A stretch of 25,670 nucleotides of DNA from CAIZQW01 sp037133395. Its GTDB lineage: Bacteria; Verrucomicrobiota; Kiritimatiellia; RFP12; UBA1067. Numbering within the stretch: the first letter of the stretch is position 1; every line of letters begins with the position of its first letter. Shown piece after piece: positions 1 to 6,898 of the stretch. The notes beneath the pieces were generated by a model. It did not search any database. It was not told the DNA's origin and saw only the letters and a program-made list of their open reading frames with translations. Location of the stretch: contig JBAXOG010000065.1 of the NCBI GenBank assembly GCA_037133395.1, positions 1-25,670 of the forward strand, in the 5' to 3' direction. The position numbers and the translations under genes are program-made.

Positions 1-465
1 CACGAGGGGATGATGGGTATGGCCGACAAAAAGGACAGCTTCAGTCGTGGCCTCCCAGGAGAGCATGGCTTCCTCTGGGGAACACACATAGCGAAATGAT
101 TCTGGCTTTGAAAAATCACCATGGGTGCAACGGAAATTTTTTCCTTCTGCCATGAGAGGCAAGCGTTCCAGCCAACGTATGCCCGTTTCGGAAAGCTGCT
201 GGCGGTGGCGTTCGACTGCGTGAGCTGCACGTTCTGAAAAGAAGCGCGTACTTAATTTTCCGCAAACAGCGGCATCATGGTTTCCCATCAGGACAACATG
301 GGCCTTGCGGTATAATAACTCTAATGTTTCAATAGGCTCGAGGCCATAGCCGACGCAATCACCAAGGCAGATAATTCTATCGACCTTCATGTCGGCAATA
401 TCCGTCAGCGCGGTTTTTAACGCTGAGGCATTGGCATGGATATCCGAAATAATCGCGTAACGCAT
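1..465 (-). CDS. Metallophosphoesterase (calcineurin-like), C-terminus cut by window edge
   Basis: The reading frame starts with ATG at 465 and runs off the left edge, giving 155 residues with no stop. The protein shows the ordered metal-binding motifs of the calcineurin-like phosphoesterase fold: SDIHAN (D8, H10), GDCVGYG (D36), GNHD (N62, H63), THGD (H115) and GHTHHP (H149, H151). The compact spacing resembles the YfcE/MJ0936 type of small cytoplasmic phosphodiesterases that use two divalent metals. The substrate cannot be told from sequence. There is no signal peptide. It lies downstream of the ferredoxin gene on the same strand but behind two terminator-like hairpins, so it is probably transcribed separately. 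The family call is firm and the exact function is unknown. Confidence 0.9.
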   Translation of the reverse strand, partial: MRYAIISDIHANASALKTALTDIADMKVDRIICLGDCVGYGLEPIETLELLYRKAHVVLMGNHDAAVCGKLSTRFFSERAAHAVERHRQQLSETGIRWLERLPLMAEGKNFRCTHGDFSKPESFRYVCSPEEAMLSWEATTEAVLFVGHTHHPLV

Positions 466-510
466 AAATGCTCAGTAAACATTTTTTATAAGCAGGTTAC
501 CCGATACCAA

Positions 511-540
511 AAAAAGAAAGAGGCGCACTGAACATGCGCC
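511..540 (-). terminator. Second intrinsic terminator downstream of the ferredoxin gene
   Basis: Read on the minus strand, a GGCGCA/TGCGCC stem (6 bp, 7-nt loop, at 522-540) is followed by a T-rich run (511-520). It lies between the ferredoxin and the phosphoesterase start, in tandem with the stronger hairpin at 554-582. Confidence 0.55.
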
Positions 541-553
541 AACAGCGGTAAAC

Positions 554-582
554 GAAAAAAACGGTAGGGGTCCCTACCGTTT
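554..582 (-). terminator. Intrinsic terminator of the ferredoxin gene
   Basis: The arms AAACGGTAGGG (559-569) and CCCTACCGTTT (572-582) are perfectly complementary. On the minus strand the hairpin is followed immediately by a run of seven T. It starts 18 nt past the ferredoxin stop codon. This is a textbook rho-independent terminator. Confidence 0.85.
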
Positions 583-599
583 GATGAAACAAAATTGCA

Positions 600-767
600 T
601 TAGCCAGCAATGATTGCTTCGCTCGGGCACTCGCTTGCGCAGGCACCACAATCCACGCATGTGTCAGCGTTAATTTTGTAGGGGGTTCCTTCGCTGATTG
701 CCTCGACCGGGCAGGAATCTTTGCACAGACCGCACGCAACGCACTTGTCAGTAATTTGATAAGCCAT
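600..767 (-). CDS. Small 2x[4Fe-4S] bacterial-type ferredoxin
   Basis: A 55-residue protein with two classic cluster-binding repeats: CVACGLCKDSCP near residues 9-20 and CVDCGACASECP near 38-49. Each supplies CxxCxxCxxxCP. This is the length and layout of clostridial-type ferredoxins, soluble low-potential one-electron carriers. The ATG at 767 was chosen because AAGGAG sits at the right distance upstream; the frame extends further upstream but lacks a better start. It is monocistronic, with its own promoter candidate at 801-830 and a strong terminator at 554-582. A ferredoxin of this kind would suit an anaerobe with the [FeFe]-hydrogenase implied by hydE at the other end of the window, but a direct partnership is inference. 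Confidence 0.95.
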   Translation of the reverse strand: MAYQITDKCVACGLCKDSCPVEAISEGTPYKINADTCVDCGACASECPSEAIIAG

Positions 768-800
768 GATAATCTCCTTGTGTGTTAAAAAAGCCCATCT

Positions 801-830
801 ATGATAGCCTAAATTTATACCAAGAATCAA
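801..830 (-). promoter_or_regulatory. Sigma-70-type promoter candidate for the ferredoxin gene
   Basis: On the minus strand TTGATT (825-830), an 18-nt spacer and TATCAT (801-806) lie 34-63 nt before the ferredoxin start. A competing overlapping pair (TTGCTT, 16 nt, TATAAA) is also possible. Assigned by eye. Confidence 0.4.
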
Positions 831-833
831 TCG

Positions 834-850
834 AAAAGCAATTTAATTGC
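834..850 (-). terminator. Weak terminator-like hairpin after the lipoprotein gene
   Basis: On the minus strand a GCAAT/ATTGC stem is followed by TTTT, 17 nt past the lipoprotein stop. The stem is short and AT-rich, so this is only a candidate end of the gpmI-amidase-lipoprotein transcript. Confidence 0.3.
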
Positions 851-866
851 AGGATTATTTTACGGA

Positions 867-1727
867 TTATTTTCCCTTGGTGAACTGATCGGAAAAGGTC
901 ATGACATTCTTCAAAAAAGCTTGCTGATTTTCATTGGAGAACACATCGTCAAGGGCACCTTTGACTACTTGCAGGATAAGTTTATCCGCGAGCTCTTGCC
1001 CGAGCTGTTCCTGTTCGGGACAGCTCTTTATAATATCGGCGGATTCAGAAAAAAGCGTCCTATGAGGGGCTGAGAATTTTTGGTTCTTGCTCAGCTCCTG
1101 TAGTTGCTTCATGGCCTTGAGGGGGCTGCCCTTCTTCGTTTCAACGATGGCTCCGACTAATGGGGGAAGATAATCGAGCTGACTTCCTGTGCCGAGGGTG
1201 TCCGCAGTCCATTTCGCCATGTCCAGATCATCTTGGTAAAGACTGGCGGCGATTAAACTGATGAGCATCATCTTATGCTCCACGTCATTAAAATGAGGAT
1301 TGCTCTTTTGCTGGCTGGTGAAAGAGGTCTTCAGCTCGTTAAAATATACGCGTGCCAGTCTCGGGCATTCCATCTTCGAGAGCGCAATGGATTGCAACCC
1401 CATGGCAAGAATTTTAGTTTCGTTTGTGCTTGTTTCTCTTATCATGTCCGCTTCGATAAAAGAGTAGTCGCTCTTGTCTGCGATGAACCACACGATCCCT
1501 AATAGCGCATGAGCCATTGTTTTATCAACAGGTTCGCTCACGGTTTTATTGTACTCGGCTACGGTACGTTTTATAGCCTTTTCGGACGCGAACCGATAGG
1601 TCTTGTAGTTGAACGTTTTCCGAAAGGCATGCAGGTGCTGCCCCTCGATCATCGTTGTACAGCCAGCGAAGAATAAAGCGGAAATGACGAGAAGAGCAAT
1701 TTTTTTTATCAAGGAGGTGTTAGTCAT
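867..1727 (-). CDS. Predicted outer-membrane or periplasmic lipoprotein, helical, function unknown
   Basis: A 286-residue protein starting MTNTSLIKKIALLVISALFFAGC. It has a basic N-region, a hydrophobic stretch and a lipobox ending at C23, so it should be lipidated and exported. The mature part is predicted largely alpha-helical with alternating hydrophobic repeats, reminiscent of TPR-like assistants, but I recognise no family. The frame extends 14 codons upstream, but that start would spoil the signal peptide. The chosen ATG overlaps the end of the amidase gene by 8 nt, which implies translational coupling. Co-expression with a peptidoglycan amidase suggests a cell-envelope role (inference). 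Confidence 0.8.
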   Translation of the reverse strand: MTNTSLIKKIALLVISALFFAGCTTMIEGQHLHAFRKTFNYKTYRFASEKAIKRTVAEYNKTVSEPVDKTMAHALLGIVWFIADKSDYSFIEADMIRETSTNETKILAMGLQSIALSKMECPRLARVYFNELKTSFTSQQKSNPHFNDVEHKMMLISLIAASLYQDDLDMAKWTADTLGTGSQLDYLPPLVGAIVETKKGSPLKAMKQLQELSKNQKFSAPHRTLFSESADIIKSCPEQEQLGQELADKLILQVVKGALDDVFSNENQQAFLKNVMTFSDQFTKGK

Positions 1728-2802
1728 TTCGGGTAAAAATTGTTGTCCCGGCAGGTATTTTCCCGTCATTCACCATATTGCCGGGGATCAGTGCGCCGTT
1801 GATGAGGTAGTAGGTCGTTGCGAGCTTCCATTTGCTGCCGCAAAGGGTGAGTGGCGGTCGTTGTGCGGAAACAGATCCCGCAATGGTATAGTCCAGGAGA
1901 ACCTTTGTTCCGTAGGGTAGTTTGAGGATGGCTTCAGGTGTGAGCTGGCTCCCTTGGACATAGCGACCATGTGGATAGACGTAAATCGTGGAAGTCATGC
2001 GCACGGCCGTGCCCGCGATATCTTGAACGTGACCATTCATTCCAATCACTGAATATCCAGACGCGGGAGGGCGTGGAGGAGAAGCTTTTTTGGCGGAGAC
2101 GACCTGTTTTTGATCATAGTCTTGTGGCGATGGCGCTGTGAAGGCATTCATCTTTCCGTAGAGGACCTCGTTCAAAGCAGGATCTGCAATGAGAAGCCGC
2201 CGGGCAACCACGTCGGGATCTTTTGAGGGGCGGCTTGTCAGTCCGAGTTTGGAACGGACGGTTGGCATTCCGAATTGCATGCCGCAACGTTTTCGTCCTC
2301 GGTGATTCCGAGGTTGCCATTTGTTCGGCGCGCCATAAGCGATTTGTGAATGGGGTATCACTTGAGAATCGGACAACTTGTAAATGCGCTTGATTTCCGC
2401 AATTAGCGCGGTGAGGGATTTTGTCTGTGCTGGGTTGAGAGGCTTATTGTGGCTGCCACAGACCTCAATGCCAATTGAAAAATTATCGACCTCCTGCTTG
2501 CCATTCCACATACTGCGACCGGCATGAAAGGCCACGCGGCGAGGGTCGATGATACGAAAGATACGCCCTGCTTCGTCAATACAGAAGTGACATTCACCCA
2601 TCTCGCTGAGCTTATGCAAGGCGCTTCCCGACACCGCTTCGGTCGTGTGCAGGATGAGCAATGTGGTTTTGGAACGGATATCTCGTTCCTTGTTGCGCGG
2701 GCTGTAGTAGGCGTTACTGATGCTTAATTGACCAAAAGCAGAGGTTGCGAGAAGCCAGAGGCTTGTCGCAACCGATATCTGTTTTATGCCGAAACGCAAC
2801 AT
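1720..2802 (-). CDS. Secreted N-acetylmuramoyl-L-alanine amidase (Amidase_2/PGRP fold)
   Basis: A 360-residue protein with a signal peptide (cleavage probably after ATSAFG, about residue 24). The amidase domain (about 28-190) shows LLILHTTE (H52), FHAGRSMWNG (92-101), NFSIGIEV (107-114), IPHS (H151) and GRKRCG (C173). H52, H151 and C173 match the zinc triad of the family, with Cys in the third position as in T7 lysozyme rather than Asp as in AmpD. It would cleave the amide between MurNAc and L-Ala in peptidoglycan. The C-terminal 110 residues (SVIGMNGHVQDI... onwards) form a separate region I do not recognise. It lies 12 nt after gpmI and overlaps the lipoprotein by 8 nt. No clear Shine-Dalgarno sequence precedes the ATG, so coupling to gpmI translation is likely. 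Confidence 0.88.
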   Translation of the reverse strand: MLRFGIKQISVATSLWLLATSAFGQLSISNAYYSPRNKERDIRSKTTLLILHTTEAVSGSALHKLSEMGECHFCIDEAGRIFRIIDPRRVAFHAGRSMWNGKQEVDNFSIGIEVCGSHNKPLNPAQTKSLTALIAEIKRIYKLSDSQVIPHSQIAYGAPNKWQPRNHRGRKRCGMQFGMPTVRSKLGLTSRPSKDPDVVARRLLIADPALNEVLYGKMNAFTAPSPQDYDQKQVVSAKKASPPRPPASGYSVIGMNGHVQDIAGTAVRMTSTIYVYPHGRYVQGSQLTPEAILKLPYGTKVLLDYTIAGSVSAQRPPLTLCGSKWKLATTYYLINGALIPGNMVNDGKIPAGTTIFTRND

Positions 2803-2814
2803 AGTTGAATGTTT

Positions 2815-4386
2815 TTATTGTGCCCAGTCTTCTTTGCCGATGATCAAGGTGTTTGCGGTCATGTCTGCTGGAATAGTCAAGCCCATCAGCGTAAGAACAG
2901 TTGGAGCGATATCGCTCAGTTTTCCCGCTGGGGCCAGCTTCACGCCGACGGCGTCCTTGGCCATGTAAACACACTCGACATCATTCAGTGTGTGGCTGGT
3001 TTTGGTCATACCCGTGATATAGTCTACCATCTGTTCTGCGTTGCCATGGTCTGCTGTGATCAGTACGTGCGCATCTAGTTCCATCAAGCGGGGCAGGAGC
3101 TTGCTGATGCAGGCGTCGACGACTTCGACGGCCTTACGCGCGGCATCTGCGTCGCCCGTGTGACCGACCATGTCGCAATTGGCATAGTTGACAGCTACAA
3201 AAGCATACGGATTGTTCTCGAGTTTTTTGAGCAACGCCTCTGTTACAAATTGGGCCTCCATTTCAGGATGACTTGCGAAGGTGGCCGGATCAAAGCGTCC
3301 CGGAATATCCACTTGTTCTTCGCCGGCATAAGGCTGTGTGGATTTACCGTTGAAGAAACTGGTCACATGACGGAACTTCTGCGTTTCCGCAATACGGAGT
3401 TGCTTTAGGCCTGCCTTGGAGATGACTTCGCCCAAGAGGTTCGGCATCCCGCCTTCACCGCCCATGGCGCCGAGCAGGTATTGTGTGAATTCATCCCAAT
3501 AACGCGTGAAGCCGAGATAGACGATCTGAGGACGCGTGGCGCGCGTCCCCTTGTAACTGTCGCAGACAAAAGCCTGTGTAAGTTGGATGGCACGGTCTTG
3601 ACGATAGTTGAAGTGCATGATCGAATCGCCATCTTTCATGCCCGCATAGCCCTTGATGACGCATGCCGGAATGTATTCGTCCGTCATTTGTGTGTTGTCG
3701 GGTGTGATGTCCTTGGCATAAGCGTCTTTGACGGCTTCGACCGCACTGTTGACCTGGCGTCCCTTGGCTTCCACCAAACAGGAAAAAGCCACGTCCGTGA
3801 GTTTATAATTTTTTGAGCGATCCATGGAATAGTAGCGCCCCATCACTGTGCCGATGGTGCAGTGCCCGACCGTCTTCATCTCGGTCTCCAGGCGTGCGAT
3901 ATATTCCAGAGTACTTCGTGGGGGTGTGTCACGACCGTCCAGAAAGGGATGGATAATGATCCTTCCTTCTGCAAATTCAGTGCGAGCTCGTTTCATGAGC
4001 TTGAAGAGATGCTCCTGATGCGCATGGACGCCTTCGTCCTGCAAGAGACCCATGAAATGGAGCGCGCTGTTGTTCTTCTTCCAATTGGCGATGAGCTCTG
4101 CCCATTTAGGAGAAGTGAAGAGTTCGCCAGTGCTGAGGCCATCGTCAATACGCTTCAGCTCTTGAATGACGATACGTCCGGCCCCCATATTGAGATGTCC
4201 GACTTCGCTGGAGCCCTGATACCCCGCCGGTAATCCGACAGCTTCTCCGCTACACGCCAGACGTGACCACGGATAACGTTCTTTCAGACGATCAATCGTC
4301 GGAGTCTTTGCAGCAAACACAGCATTTCCTACTTCACGGGGATTAAGTCCCCAGCCATCACGAATAATCAATACGACAGGTCTCAT
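2815..4386 (-). CDS. gpmI: 2,3-bisphosphoglycerate-independent phosphoglycerate mutase
   Basis: A 523-residue cytoplasmic enzyme of glycolysis/gluconeogenesis that interconverts 3- and 2-phosphoglycerate using two metal ions (usually Mn2+) and a phosphoserine intermediate. Visible motifs: DGWG (D10), GSSEVGHLNMGAGR with the nucleophile S60, FLDGRDTPP (148-156), NYANCDMVGHTGD (400-412) and TADHGNAEQM (444-453). Together these cover the alkaline-phosphatase-like catalytic core and the inserted phosphotransferase domain, and the length is normal for the family. The start at 4386 gives the canonical short N-terminus directly before the first metal motif. The amidase gene follows 12 nt downstream, so a housekeeping gene leads an envelope gene pair in the same transcript. 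Confidence 0.97.
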   Translation of the reverse strand: MRPVVLIIRDGWGLNPREVGNAVFAAKTPTIDRLKERYPWSRLACSGEAVGLPAGYQGSSEVGHLNMGAGRIVIQELKRIDDGLSTGELFTSPKWAELIANWKKNNSALHFMGLLQDEGVHAHQEHLFKLMKRARTEFAEGRIIIHPFLDGRDTPPRSTLEYIARLETEMKTVGHCTIGTVMGRYYSMDRSKNYKLTDVAFSCLVEAKGRQVNSAVEAVKDAYAKDITPDNTQMTDEYIPACVIKGYAGMKDGDSIMHFNYRQDRAIQLTQAFVCDSYKGTRATRPQIVYLGFTRYWDEFTQYLLGAMGGEGGMPNLLGEVISKAGLKQLRIAETQKFRHVTSFFNGKSTQPYAGEEQVDIPGRFDPATFASHPEMEAQFVTEALLKKLENNPYAFVAVNYANCDMVGHTGDADAARKAVEVVDACISKLLPRLMELDAHVLITADHGNAEQMVDYITGMTKTSHTLNDVECVYMAKDAVGVKLAPAGKLSDIAPTVLTLMGLTIPADMTANTLIIGKEDWAQ

Positions 4387-4461
4387 GGTGATCCAAATCC
4401 TTTACGAATTAAAAAGAGAGTATAGCATACCGTTTTGAGGCACACTTCTCAAGGTGTGATT

Positions 4462-5268
4462 TTATGTTTTGAGGTTTCTACTCTGCGACGGCATGGTACT
4501 TTTGAGTCTGACATGGATGTGAACGCTTGGAGTCCCTTTTCCGGACGGGATTTTCTTGAGCTCAAGGTATTTTTGATTATGGGCCAGTTCACCAAGTTTT
4601 TGATAACCATAGTTGCGGGGGTCGAAAGAGGGATTGTTTTTTAAGAGCATCGTCCCCACTTGTCCAAGTGTGACCCATCCATCGTCAGAGGCAGTTGCCA
4701 TAACGGCTGTCCGAATCATCTGTTCTAGTTTGACGTTTTCCGAAATTTTGGCAGCGCTTTTGCCATCATCTTTCTTAAGTCCTGCGGGCTCTTGTGTTTT
4801 GGGCATAATACGGGCAGAAGCCGGCTCCTGGTGAGCCTGCAAAATCTCGGTATAAACAAACTTGTCACAGGCTGCCACAAAAGGTTGAGGCGTTTTTTTC
4901 TCGCCAAACCCATAGACTACCAGACCCGCTTCCCGGATACGGGTTGCAAGACGGGTAAAATCACTATCAGACGAAACCAAGCAGAAGCCGTTTAGATGCC
5001 CTGTGTGCAACAAGTCCATCGCATCGATGATCAAGGAAGAATCGGTTGCATTTTTCCCGCTGGTGTAGGCAAATTGTTGAATAGGCTGAATAGCCATCTT
5101 ATTGAGGACCGCTTTCCATCCCTTCAGTCGATCCGTTGTCCAGTCACCATAGATCCGCTTCACGCTTGCAGTGCCGTATCTTGATACTTCAGCAAGAAGT
5201 TCGTGAATGATGGAGGCCTGTGCATTGTCGGCGTCGATGAGTACGGCTAGTTTAGCGTTGTAATCCAT
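4462..5268 (-). CDS. NYN-domain (LabA/PIN-like) protein with OST-HTH/LOTUS domain
   Basis: A 268-residue soluble protein. The N-terminal domain (about 6-142) is of the NYN/DUF88 type, with VLIDADNAQ (D12, D14), KNATDSSLIIDAMDLL (D76, D83) and VSSDSDFTRLATRIREAG (D101, D103). These acidic residues are those expected of a PIN-fold metal-dependent ribonuclease. A charged linker (about 145-178) leads to a winged-helix OST-HTH/LOTUS domain (about 178-245, GWVTLGQVGTMLLKNNPSFDPRNYGY), an RNA-binding module. The pairing is a known bacterial architecture, thought to act in RNA metabolism; the substrate is unknown. The ATG at 5268 is preceded by a very strong TAGGAGGAT. It stands alone, with a perfect TATAAT about 28 nt upstream. 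Confidence 0.92.
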   Translation of the reverse strand: MDYNAKLAVLIDADNAQASIIHELLAEVSRYGTASVKRIYGDWTTDRLKGWKAVLNKMAIQPIQQFAYTSGKNATDSSLIIDAMDLLHTGHLNGFCLVSSDSDFTRLATRIREAGLVVYGFGEKKTPQPFVAACDKFVYTEILQAHQEPASARIMPKTQEPAGLKKDDGKSAAKISENVKLEQMIRTAVMATASDDGWVTLGQVGTMLLKNNPSFDPRNYGYQKLGELAHNQKYLELKKIPSGKGTPSVHIHVRLKSTMPSQSRNLKT

Positions 5269-5295
5269 TTTATCCTCCTAAATGCAAAATCACGT

Positions 5296-5301
5296 ATTAT
5301 A
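5296..5301 (-). promoter_or_regulatory. -10 element (TATAAT) for the NYN/OST-HTH gene
   Basis: A perfect TATAAT on the minus strand, 28-33 nt before the start codon. The only -35-like hexamer (TTGAAA) is 20 nt away, so the -35 contact looks weak. Confidence 0.45.
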
Positions 5302-5717
5302 CAACAAGAATCATCACTACTTTTCAATTACATTACCAAGAATGTATTCCTTTCGCAAGGCATGCTTCTTAAGCACGGCTTTTTCTTTTAGAATCGTTTT
5401 GAAGTATTTTACCAAATCAAGTTAAGCAAGGCATTGCTACCCATATTTTCCCCACGGAACACATGGATTTTCACGGAAATTTGTCCGAATTGTCACTTAT
5501 GTGTTATTCCGTGTGTTTTGTGGGCATAACAAGGCGTATCTGTATCTGTATTGCCAAAACAGGTGCAAAAGAATAAGCCGTGGCTTTTTAAGCCATGATG
5601 AAAAAAATGTACTTTTCGGATGATTTTCTTTACCAAAAGGTAATAATTAGCGAGTAAAATAATGAATTTATGGTTAATAATGCTGATTTTTAAGAGAATT
5701 TTCAGTTTTTTTTAAGT
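5302..5717. other. AT-rich divergent intergenic region between the NYN gene and the porin
   Basis: I see no open frame with a ribosome site here. It contains a small TGGCTT-TTT-AAGCCA hairpin near 5580-5594 without a T-run, and the TTTAC-N6-GTAAT inverted repeat at 5629-5644, listed separately. The length and AT-richness fit an enhancer region for the sigma-54 promoter just downstream. Confidence 0.6.
5629..5644. promoter_or_regulatory. Candidate enhancer (UAS) of the porin sigma-54 promoter
   Basis: TTTAC-CAAAAG-GTAAT matches the TTTAC-N6-GTAAA repeat found before glnN and carA at 9 of 10 fixed positions. Its centre is 95.5 bp before the end of the -12 GC, about three helical turns closer than the nearest sites at glnN and carA. 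I found no convincing second copy here. Confidence 0.55.
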
Positions 5718-5733
5718 TGGCACGCGATGTGCA
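5718..5733 (+). promoter_or_regulatory. Sigma-54 (-24/-12) promoter of the porin gene
   Basis: TGGCACGCGATGTGCA fits TGGCACG-N4-TTGCA with one mismatch and has the obligatory GG-N10-GC spacing (GG 5719-5720, GC 5731-5732). Transcription should start near 5744, giving a leader of roughly 37 nt before the ATG at 5781. Confidence 0.85.
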
Positions 5734-5780
5734 ATAGGGTGTGCATCACTAACACCAAAAGTAGAAAGAGAGGAATAATC

Positions 5781-6602
5781 ATGAGAGGTTTAATAGGTTT
5801 CAGTTTTGTCATGGCGAGTGCGATGATGGCGAGTGCGGCAGAAACAGTGTCAACGAATACTCCTGCGGCCACGCCGGAGGCGGTCAAAAAGGAAGCGGTT
5901 TGCCCCGTAACGGTTGGAGCCACATTAGATCTTTATTCGGCCTACGTGTGGCATGGTATGGTTCTAAATGACGAACCCGTTTGGCAGCCGGATGCGGCAA
6001 TCAGCTATTCCCTTGGCGATTATGGGACGTTAGCTGCTGATGCCTGGATGAACTTTGACGCGACGGACAACAATGACAGACGTCAATTTTCGGGACTCAA
6101 TGAGATCGACTATACCTTGCAGTACTCTGTCAATGTGGGTAACCTTGCGTTGGGTGCCGGACATATCTGGTATACGTTCCCGTCGATCTCCTCGGGAGAG
6201 TACTCTCCCAGCACCCGCGAATTCTTTGTGAGCGCTGCTTACAATAACAATATAGTGACACCTTTTGTCAAGGGGTATTATGATTATGCACGTGCAGATG
6301 GGGCTTACCTGACGATTGGACTCCGGAAGGAAGTGGAGCTGATTGACAAGCTCACTGCAGGCGCGGAAGTGGCTCTGGACGGTGCGACGCATACGTACAC
6401 ACAGTTTTACTTTAATGGCGCGGAGAATAATGCGTGGTTTACAGACGGAACAGCCGCGGTCTATGTGAAGTACAATATATCCGCAAATTTCTATGTTGGG
6501 GCCCGCTTGGCTTGGATCAGTGTGATGGATAACGATCTTAAAGGAGTCTATCAAGAAGACAACCTCCTCTGGGGGGGTATCAATCTAGGCGCTACCCTCT
6601 AG
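5781..6602 (+). CDS. TorF-like outer-membrane beta-barrel protein (putative porin)
   Basis: A 273-residue protein with a signal peptide (cleavage probably after MMASA, residue 19). The mature chain alternates aromatic and polar residues in short strands and ends in LLWGGINLGATL, as expected of a beta-barrel. The block ATLDLYSAYVWHGMVLNDEPVWQPDAAISY resembles the opening of the TorF/Gcw_chp putative porins (SdYvfRGi...kPv.q). The ATG at 5781 is chosen because GAGAGGAATAATC precedes it and the signal peptide begins there; the frame extends 18 codons upstream, across the promoter. It is preceded by a sigma-54 promoter and followed by an inverted repeat, then glnN. From memory, TorF-type porin genes occur beside glnK-amtB in some proteobacteria, so a role in taking up a nitrogen source is plausible, but the solute is unknown. 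Confidence 0.82.
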   Translation: MRGLIGFSFVMASAMMASAAETVSTNTPAATPEAVKKEAVCPVTVGATLDLYSAYVWHGMVLNDEPVWQPDAAISYSLGDYGTLAADAWMNFDATDNNDRRQFSGLNEIDYTLQYSVNVGNLALGAGHIWYTFPSISSGEYSPSTREFFVSAAYNNNIVTPFVKGYYDYARADGAYLTIGLRKEVELIDKLTAGAEVALDGATHTYTQFYFNGAENNAWFTDGTAAVYVKYNISANFYVGARLAWISVMDNDLKGVYQEDNLLWGGINLGATL

Positions 6603-6626
6603 GAGTGGGGTCAGGGTATAGGAAGA

Positions 6627-6668
6627 CAGGGTTCAGGAAGATGATGCTTTATTAAATCCTGAACCCTG
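6627..6668 (+). terminator. Long inverted repeat after the porin gene, possible terminator
   Basis: Perfect 12-bp arms CAGGGTTCAGGA (6627-6638) and TCCTGAACCCTG (6657-6668) enclose an 18-nt loop, followed by CCCTTTCTTTG. There is no clean T-run, so it could end or attenuate the porin transcript, or be a dispersed repeat. The downstream arm continues as a short tandem of CCTGAA. Confidence 0.5.
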
Positions 6669-6690
6669 AACCCTTTCTTTGTGACTCCTA

Positions 6691-6711
6691 ATTTTACGGA
6701 ATTGGTAAAAT
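6691..6711. promoter_or_regulatory. Distal candidate enhancer site of the glnN sigma-54 promoter
   Basis: A perfect inverted repeat, ATTTTAC-N7-GTAAAAT. Its centre (6701) lies 159 bp before the end of the -12 GC. It carries the TTTAC...GTAAA half-sites shared with the carA and porin upstream regions, with one extra central base. Confidence 0.6.
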
Positions 6712-6725
6712 AAAAGACGATTTGC

Positions 6726-6741
6726 TTTACTGAAACGTAAA
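6726..6741. promoter_or_regulatory. Proximal candidate enhancer site of the glnN sigma-54 promoter
   Basis: TTTAC-TGAAAC-GTAAA, an exact match to the shared repeat. Its centre is 32.5 bp (three helical turns) from the distal site and 126.5 bp before the end of the -12 GC. E. coli glnAp2 has paired NtrC sites with a 32-bp spacing, which is the same geometry with a different sequence. Confidence 0.62.
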
Positions 6742-6845
6742 AATAGATTGGCATATAGGGGAGAAAATTGATAAAATCTTCGTTTTAATAATTATTTCAC
6801 ATTTTTTCAAACAGATTATGAATCAATTTGCCATTCAGCAATGTT

Positions 6846-6861
6846 TGGCACGGTAGTTGCA
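6846..6861 (+). promoter_or_regulatory. Perfect-consensus sigma-54 promoter of glnN
   Basis: TGGCACGGTAGTTGCA matches the sigma-54 consensus TGGCACG-N4-TTGCA at every fixed base (GG 6847-6848, GC 6859-6860). The start should lie near 6872, leaving a leader of about 27 nt with AAGGAAT before the ATG. Confidence 0.93.
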
Positions 6862-6898
6862 TTAGGATAGCTCGAACAAGCAAAAAAGGAATTGTATT

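Noticed and set aside
4441..4458. CACAC/GTGTG inverted repeat just past the NYN gene stop
   Set aside because: On the coding (minus) strand no T-run follows, and the stem is imperfect. I could not support a terminator.
5520..5560. Canonical NtrC site (TGCACC-N5-GGTGCA) around GGTGCA upstream of the porin
   Set aside because: Only the right half-site is present; the left half matches at just two of six positions.
6627..6668. CCTGAACCC tandem as the start of a CRISPR or satellite array
   Set aside because: Only about two partial copies and no spacers. It is explained by the arms of one inverted repeat.
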